The notes under the pieces are model-generated. The model was not told where the DNA came from, did not search any database, and saw only the letters and a program-made list of their open reading frames with translations. Positions 7,072 through 11,523 of a stretch of DNA of 11,523 nucleotides are shown piece by piece (position 1 is the stretch's first letter; each line of letters begins with the position of its first letter). A program made the position numbers and the translations under genes. This stretch comes from Candidatus Adiutrix sp. (lineage in GTDB: Bacteria; Desulfobacterota; Desulfarculia; Adiutricales; Adiutricaceae). Location of the stretch: positions 1 through 11,523 of the forward strand of contig JAISRV010000025.1 of the NCBI GenBank assembly GCA_031273445.1, read 5' to 3'.

Positions 7072-7913
7072 GCGGGCTGATCGGCAAACTGACCGACTTC
7101 GTCCGCGGTTTCGGCCCGAACGGCCAGGCCTTCTCCTCGTTGAGGGCGGAAGTGATCTTCGAAGGCGATTCGGAGTTTCACCACATTATCATCATGGAAG
7201 AAAACGGGCGCCGCACCATGTTTTTCGGCCCCGCCGGCGAAGAGGCCGAAACTTCCGTCGACCTCCGCAATCCCGATCAGGCCGTGTTTGAATATCCGGG
7301 CATGATGCTGGCGGCTCTGCCGCTGATGCCCCAGGGGCGGCGCATCGCCATGCTGGGCTTGGGCGGCGGCTATCTGCCGCGCCTCTTTCGGCGCTATCTG
7401 CCTCAATACTTTCTGACCGTGGTGGAGGTGGACCTTATGGTCGCCGAACTGGCCGAGACCTATTTCGGTTTCAGCCCCGGCGACAATGTCCGGCTGGTGG
7501 TCTCCGACGGCCGCGACTTTCTGGAGGCGCAGAAGCCCGGCGCCTTCGACCAGATCTGGCTGGACGCCTTTTCCGGCGACTATGTGCCGTCCCGGCTTTC
7601 GGGCCCGGACTTTTTAGAGCTCTGCCTGAGCCGGCTCGCGCCCGGCGGCCTTTTGGCCCAAAACCTTCATCAAAGCCGGCCGGCCGCCTTCAGTAGACAG
7701 CTTGACCATACCAGGGCCGTTTTTGGCGATTTTATGGGCCTCAGCGGCGTCCGCTGCGGCAACGCCATAATTGTGGCCAGGGCGCCGGGCGCGGAGACCG
7801 GGCCGCCCTGGAAGCCGGCCGCCCTCTCCAGGGCCGCCAAAGATTTCGGCCCCCGCATCGGCCCCTACGACCTGGTCAGGGAAATGGGCAAATTTAAAAA
7901 ATTCGGTCCTTAA
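7068..7913 (+). CDS. Spermidine synthase-like (class I methyltransferase fold) protein
   Basis: This 281-residue protein begins at an ATG that overlaps the upstream stop (ATGA, 7068-7071), so it is probably translationally coupled to the helicase-like gene. It carries the Rossmann-type nucleoside-binding loop GLGGGYLPR (97-105), an acidic end of strand 2 (VVEVD, 118-122), SDGRDFL (146-152) and DQIWLDAFSGDYVPSRL (161-177), then APGGLLAQN. These are signatures of the spermidine synthase superfamily. The canonical polyamine signatures are changed: GGGDG is GLGGG, the YQ pair before the core is replaced by HH (39-40 region), and the LDG/YHE motifs are not recognisable. It is therefore better called spermidine synthase-like; the acceptor and whether it uses SAM or decarboxylated SAM are unknown. 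Length is normal for the family. Confidence 0.8.
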   Translation: MSGLIGKLTDFVRGFGPNGQAFSSLRAEVIFEGDSEFHHIIIMEENGRRTMFFGPAGEEAETSVDLRNPDQAVFEYPGMMLAALPLMPQGRRIAMLGLGGGYLPRLFRRYLPQYFLTVVEVDLMVAELAETYFGFSPGDNVRLVVSDGRDFLEAQKPGAFDQIWLDAFSGDYVPSRLSGPDFLELCLSRLAPGGLLAQNLHQSRPAAFSRQLDHTRAVFGDFMGLSGVRCGNAIIVARAPGAETGPPWKPAALSRAAKDFGPRIGPYDLVREMGKFKKFGP

Positions 7914-7920
7914 AGGAGGG
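7913..7920 (+). promoter_or_regulatory. Strong Shine-Dalgarno for pepA, overlapping the upstream stop codon
   Basis: AAGGAGGG begins at the last base of the TAA stop (7911-7913) and GGAGG (7915-7919) lies 9 bases before ATG 7929. This is by far the best ribosome site in the window and suggests pepA is translated well independently of its upstream neighbours. Confidence 0.85.
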
Positions 7921-7928
7921 TCCTGTTA

Positions 7929-9395
7929 ATGCGCATGCAATTCAAAGCCGAACTGGCGGCGCCGGCGGCCAACACCGCGTTTTTTCTCTTTGAGGACGAC
8001 GAAAGCCTGACGGCCAGGCCGGAACTGGCGGCCGTCCAGGCGATTTTGGCGCCGTTGATGGAAAACGGGGAATTCAAAGCCTCGCCCCTGGCGGAACTGC
8101 CGCTGAAGACCGCCGACGGCTGGCTGATTCTGGTCGGCTTGGGGCGGCGGGACAAGTTGACCCCGGCCCGCCTCATAGAGGCCGCGGCCAAGGCCGTGGG
8201 CCGGGCCGTGGCCCTGAACAGCCGCCGCCTGGACCTGGCTCTGCCTCCGGCCGGGGAGATCGCGCCGGGCCGGGTTTTGACCCTGACCGCCCTGGGCGCT
8301 CTTTTGGCTCTTTACAGACAAACCGAGTTCAAAAGCGAGCCCGCCCCGGCGCCGGCCTTAACGAACCTTATTTTTCTGGGCTTCGGGAGCGTCAAGAATG
8401 CGGCCAAAATTTTACGCGAGGCTGAAATAACCGCGGAAGCCGTCGCGCTGGCTAGGCGTCTGGGCGATCGGCCCGCCAATGTCCTTTACCCGGAAACATT
8501 CGCCAAGGAGGCGGCTGCGCTGGCCAAACGCCATTCGCTGACGGTCGAAATTCTGGACGAAAAAGCCCTGACCAAGGCCAGGCTGAACCTTATCGCCGCC
8601 GTGGGGCGGGGCAGCGCCCACGGGCCCCGGCTGGTCACGCTTAAATACCAGGGGGCCGAGGCCGGCCTTAAGCCCGTGGCCCTGGTCGGAAAGGGCGTCA
8701 CTTTCGATTCCGGAGGCCTGTCGCTCAAGCCGGCCGGCTCCATGGAAGGCATGAAAACCGATATGTCCGGCGCGGCCATCGTCCTGGCCGTCACCGGCGC
8801 CGCCGCGGCCATGAAACTGCCGGTCAACCTGACCGCCGTCATGCCCCTGGCGGAAAACATGCCCGACGGGGCCGCCGTGCGCGTGGGCGACGTCATCGCC
8901 GGCCGCTCCGGCCGGACGGTGGAAATCACCAACACCGACGCCGAAGGCCGTCTTATTTTAGCCGACGCCCTGACCTGGGCCGGGGAGATGAAGCCGGCGG
9001 CCATCATTGACGTGGCCACCCTGACCGGGGCCTGCGCCGTGGCTCTGGGCGATTTGTGCGCCGGCCTTTTCAGCAACGATTCCGCTTTGCGCAGAGGGCT
9101 GATGGACGCGGCGGAGGCCATGGGGGAACACTTCTGGCCGCTGCCGCTTCTGGACGAATATGAAGACAACCTCAAAAGCGAAACGGCCGACCTGATCAAC
9201 GCCCCGACCGTGCCCCGCGGCGGCGCCGTCAACGCCGCGCTCTTCCTGCGCCGTTTCGTGCCCGCGGAAATCCCCTGGGCCCACCTGGACATCGCCGGGC
9301 CCGCCCGGGCCGGCAGCCCGCGGCCAGGCACGCCTGTCGGCGCCGTCGGCGTGGCCGTGCGCTCCCTTGTGGCCTACCTGAAGTCCCGCCCCTGA
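7929..9395 (+). CDS. pepA: Leucyl aminopeptidase (cytosol aminopeptidase, M17 family)
   Basis: This 488-residue protein, normal length for M17, would remove N-terminal residues from peptides in the cytoplasm as a two-metal hexameric enzyme. The N-terminal regulatory domain (about 1-160) is variable. The catalytic domain has all signatures: RPANVLYPE (181-189), GKGVTFDSGG (254-263, metal ligands K255 and D260), SLK (K267, catalytic), KTDMSG (D278), NTDAEGRL (335-342, D337, E339, R341) and WAHLDIAG near the C-terminus. By family knowledge these cover both zinc/manganese sites, so it should be active. A second ATG at 7935 is possible; 7929 fits the strong ribosome site. It lies 15 bases after the spermidine synthase-like gene and 15 before the radical SAM gene. 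In some bacteria M17 proteins also bind DNA; nothing here tests that. Confidence 0.97.
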   Translation: MRMQFKAELAAPAANTAFFLFEDDESLTARPELAAVQAILAPLMENGEFKASPLAELPLKTADGWLILVGLGRRDKLTPARLIEAAAKAVGRAVALNSRRLDLALPPAGEIAPGRVLTLTALGALLALYRQTEFKSEPAPAPALTNLIFLGFGSVKNAAKILREAEITAEAVALARRLGDRPANVLYPETFAKEAAALAKRHSLTVEILDEKALTKARLNLIAAVGRGSAHGPRLVTLKYQGAEAGLKPVALVGKGVTFDSGGLSLKPAGSMEGMKTDMSGAAIVLAVTGAAAAMKLPVNLTAVMPLAENMPDGAAVRVGDVIAGRSGRTVEITNTDAEGRLILADALTWAGEMKPAAIIDVATLTGACAVALGDLCAGLFSNDSALRRGLMDAAEAMGEHFWPLPLLDEYEDNLKSETADLINAPTVPRGGAVNAALFLRRFVPAEIPWAHLDIAGPARAGSPRPGTPVGAVGVAVRSLVAYLKSRP

Positions 9396-9410
9396 GCCGC
9401 CCCCTCGCCC

Positions 9411-11156
9411 ATGTCTGAAACAAAAGTGATCGCGGCCATTGTCGCCCGCTCCAGTTCCCCAGCCCGCCCGGCCCGTCTTTTGACCGACCGGGCGCTGACG
9501 ACGGCGCATGGCCAATCGTCTTTGGCCCACATCGTGCGACGGCTGTCGCTGTGCGCCGGGCTGAACGCGCTGACCCTGGCCGCCGGCGACCCCGAGGCCG
9601 ACGCCGGCATCATTCTGGCGGCCGCGCAACTGGGCCTGCCGGCCGTGGCCGGGCATCCCCGCGATATGCCGCGCCGCCTCCTTATGGCCGCCGAGAGCTT
9701 TAACGCGGCTCACGTCGTCCGCGTCAACGGCAACTTCCCCTTGATAGACCCCTGGGCGCTGGACGACCTCATCAGCCGCCACTTGCAAAAGAATTCGGAT
9801 TACAGCTCCAACAGCCACTACCGGGGCGTAGTCTACGGGCTGGGGGCCGAGATATTCAAGGCGGCCGCGCTGCGGAAGCTGATCGCCGGCGAATCTCCCG
9901 GCGGCGCCGGCCTTGATGCGCGCGTCTTCATGCGTCGCCCCGGGGATTTCAGCGTCAATCTGGAGCCGGCCGACAAAACCGCCCCTGACCTGCGGGTCAG
10001 CCTTGATTTCGCGGCCGACGTCCCCGTTGTGGAGGCTATTTTCGAGCGCCTGGGAGAGCCGGACAACGCGGCGGTGATCGATTTTTTCGCCGACCGCCCC
10101 GAATTCGCCGCCTCCGCCGCGGGGGCGGCCGAAGTGGGGCTGCAAAAAGTCCTGCTCTTTCCCGAAAAGCTGGCCGCGCTGAAAAACAACGGCCCCGGAA
10201 GCCGCGATCTGAGTTACCCGATTTCGGTCGAACTGTCGTTGACCAATCGTTGCAACCAGAACTGCCGGTGGTGTTCCGACAAAAAACTGCGCGCCCGGAC
10301 GCCCGATCTCGTCAATCCGGATATGCTCGAACTTCTGTTCGCCGATCTGGCCCGGGGCGGCGCCCGCGGGGTGACCATAGAAGGCGGAGGCGAACCGACT
10401 CTGGCCCCTTTTTTTGAAGAGGCCGTGCGTTCAGCCGCGGCGCGCGGCCTGGCCGTGGGCCTGATCACCAACGGGCTGGACCTTTTTCCGCCGGAGCGCG
10501 ACTCCGACATATACCGGCGGTTCGAATGGATCAGAGTCAGCCTCGACGCGGCCGAACGCGGGCAGTATCTGAGACTTAAGGGCGTGGACGGTTTTGAAGC
10601 GGCCATGGCCGCCATAGGCCGCCTGGTTGAGGCCGCGGCCCCGGCGGCCATCGGCGTAGGCTATGTGCTGACCTCAGAAAACGACGAGCCGAACCTTCTC
10701 CAGCACCTGATTTCAACTCTGCGCGCCATGGGCGTGAATTATATCCAGATTCGCCCGGTGGTCGACCACCCGGAGATGGTCAGTTCTTTGTCGGCCGGTT
10801 TTCTCAAAAAATTCGAAACCCCCGATTTCAGCGTCAACCTGGCCGCCCTCACTGAAAACCGGGCCAGCGGCAACCTGGGCCTGCCCTGTCTGGCCCACAG
10901 CCTCTCCACGGTCATCAGCGCCGACGGGGCGGTCTGGCTTTGCGGCCGTTTGAACGCCGCCGAAGAATGCCGCCCCCTTGGGCGCCTGACCGAAGCCGCC
11001 TTCGCGGAAATCTGGCGCGGCCCGGAACGGGCCGCCCAAACGGCCGAAGCCGCCGACCCTGACTTCTGCAAAAGCCATTGTCCCCAATGCCGCATGACTA
11101 AATACAATCAACTGCTGGCCGATATTGATCGTTTGAAAACCAAAAATTTCATCTGA
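9411..11156 (+). CDS. Fusion: cytidylyltransferase-like domain + radical SAM/SPASM domain
   Basis: This is a 581-residue protein with two parts. Residues about 5-215 resemble SpsF/KdsB-type cytidylyltransferases (sugar-acid activation): an opening strand VIAAIVAR, a VVRVNGNFPLIDP stretch (102-114), DYSSN (130-134) and RVSLDF with D199. The usual AR-x-GS-x-RLPGK signature is degraded (ARSSSPARPAR) and the metal-binding Asp of GDxP is N108. Residues about 270-581 form a radical SAM domain with CxxxCxxC (C281, C285, C288) for the 4Fe-4S cluster, GGGEPT (325-330) for SAM binding, and a SPASM-type tail: C493-x12-G506-x4-C511, then C553, C557 and C560. The radical SAM half looks complete, the nucleotidyltransferase half doubtful. 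By analogy it may modify a sugar, a nucleotide-sugar or a peptide linked to cell-surface glycans; this is inference. No clear Shine-Dalgarno precedes ATG 9411, 15 bases after pepA. Confidence 0.82.
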   Translation: MSETKVIAAIVARSSSPARPARLLTDRALTTAHGQSSLAHIVRRLSLCAGLNALTLAAGDPEADAGIILAAAQLGLPAVAGHPRDMPRRLLMAAESFNAAHVVRVNGNFPLIDPWALDDLISRHLQKNSDYSSNSHYRGVVYGLGAEIFKAAALRKLIAGESPGGAGLDARVFMRRPGDFSVNLEPADKTAPDLRVSLDFAADVPVVEAIFERLGEPDNAAVIDFFADRPEFAASAAGAAEVGLQKVLLFPEKLAALKNNGPGSRDLSYPISVELSLTNRCNQNCRWCSDKKLRARTPDLVNPDMLELLFADLARGGARGVTIEGGGEPTLAPFFEEAVRSAAARGLAVGLITNGLDLFPPERDSDIYRRFEWIRVSLDAAERGQYLRLKGVDGFEAAMAAIGRLVEAAAPAAIGVGYVLTSENDEPNLLQHLISTLRAMGVNYIQIRPVVDHPEMVSSLSAGFLKKFETPDFSVNLAALTENRASGNLGLPCLAHSLSTVISADGAVWLCGRLNAAEECRPLGRLTEAAFAEIWRGPERAAQTAEAADPDFCKSHCPQCRMTKYNQLLADIDRLKTKNFI

Positions 11157-11160
11157 ATTT

Positions 11161-11523
11161 TTATTGTCCGCCTTTATAGCGGGCTTCGGCCTCAGACATG
11201 AATTTTTGCAGGTTGACCACCCGTTTTTGGTCTGAGGGGTGGGTGGAAAAAAAGTCGGTTTTACTTTTTTGGCCGGAGGCTTCGGCCATGCGCCGCCAGA
11301 AGTTGACGGCTTCCTGGGGGTCATAGCCGGCCATGGCCATCAGCGACAGGCCGATACGGTCGGCCTCGGCTTCGTGCGCGCGCGAGAAAGGCAGCATGAT
11401 GCCCACCTCGCTGCCCAGGCCGTAGGCGGCCATGGCCATATCGGAAGTCAGGGCGGAAGCCCCGCCCAGGCCTAGCCCGACGCTTAGAACCGAGGCGCCC
11501 AGGCCGGTCATGAGCTGCTGACT
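11161..11523 (-). CDS. M48 family metalloprotease, C-terminal part (5' partial, runs off the window)
   Basis: The frame is open from the window edge (11523) to TAA at 11163-11161, 120 visible residues beginning SQQLMTGLG. It is not a complete gene: an ATG at 11511-11509 is internal. The visible part has a glycine/alanine-rich hydrophobic stretch, then SRAHEAEADRIGL, in which the Glu of the (S/R)-x-x-E-x-EAD signature is the third zinc ligand of M48 proteases. MAGYDPQEAVNFWRRM and FFSTHPSDQKRV follow, both standard in this family. The HEXXH motif lies beyond the window. The relatives are periplasmic or lipoprotein proteases of the LoiP/BepA type acting in envelope protein quality control, but which subgroup cannot be told. 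It converges on the radical SAM gene with 4 bases between stops. Confidence 0.92.
   Translation of the reverse strand, partial: SQQLMTGLGASVLSVGLGLGGASALTSDMAMAAYGLGSEVGIMLPFSRAHEAEADRIGLSLMAMAGYDPQEAVNFWRRMAEASGQKSKTDFFSTHPSDQKRVVNLQKFMSEAEARYKGGQ

Noticed and set aside
8486..10145. Long minus-strand open frames (281 and 395 codons) opposite pepA and the radical SAM gene
   Set aside because: The plus strand carries unmistakable M17 and radical SAM motifs here; the antisense products are low-complexity and match nothing I recognise.
11167..11183. CCGC/GCGG stem near the convergent gene ends as a bidirectional terminator
   Set aside because: The stem is only about 4 bp, lies inside the M48 coding region, and has no T-run after it on either strand.

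Overview
The window is GC-rich bacterial DNA (well over half G+C by eye) with tightly packed genes, mostly on the plus strand. No ribosomal or tRNA genes, insertion sequences, CRISPR arrays or phage genes were seen. The gene style (inner-membrane-anchored periplasmic proteins, a DNA2-like helicase/PLD family protein, an M17 aminopeptidase, a radical SAM/SPASM fusion, an M48 protease) fits a Gram-negative bacterium. A Desulfobacterota/deltaproteobacterium-like host is my best guess, but no phylogenetic marker here settles it.

Layout. Positions 1-80 hold the C-terminal tail of a gene, possibly a dihydroorotate dehydrogenase-like protein. Positions 128-1798 and 2006-3958 are two tandem, diverged paralogues, each with one N-terminal membrane anchor and a long periplasmic part vaguely like AsmA-type proteins. 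A 152-base gap follows; it contains an unusually long, almost perfect hairpin (4030-4097) that ends 13 bases before the next start codon.

After the hairpin lies an apparent four-gene operon (4111-11156). Its first gene is a 986-residue protein that aligns along its length with SF1 (DNA2/UPF1-like) helicases fused to a phospholipase D-like domain and a zinc-binding tail. The Walker A, Walker B, motif III and HKD residues have all been replaced, so it looks like an intact pseudo-enzyme. It overlaps by ATGA a spermidine synthase-like protein, followed after 15 bases by a leucyl aminopeptidase (pepA) that looks fully active. Another 15 bases on is a fusion of a cytidylyltransferase-like domain (with a lost metal-binding Asp) to a complete radical SAM/SPASM domain. 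The last feature is the C-terminal part of a minus-strand M48 metalloprotease, convergent with the operon and only 4 bases from it.

How the genes might cooperate is not evident. PepA is a housekeeping enzyme. The most unusual content is the degenerate helicase-PLD protein, the candidate -1 slippery site inside it, the hairpin before it, and the nucleotidyltransferase/radical SAM fusion. All family assignments come from motif recognition by eye, not from a search.
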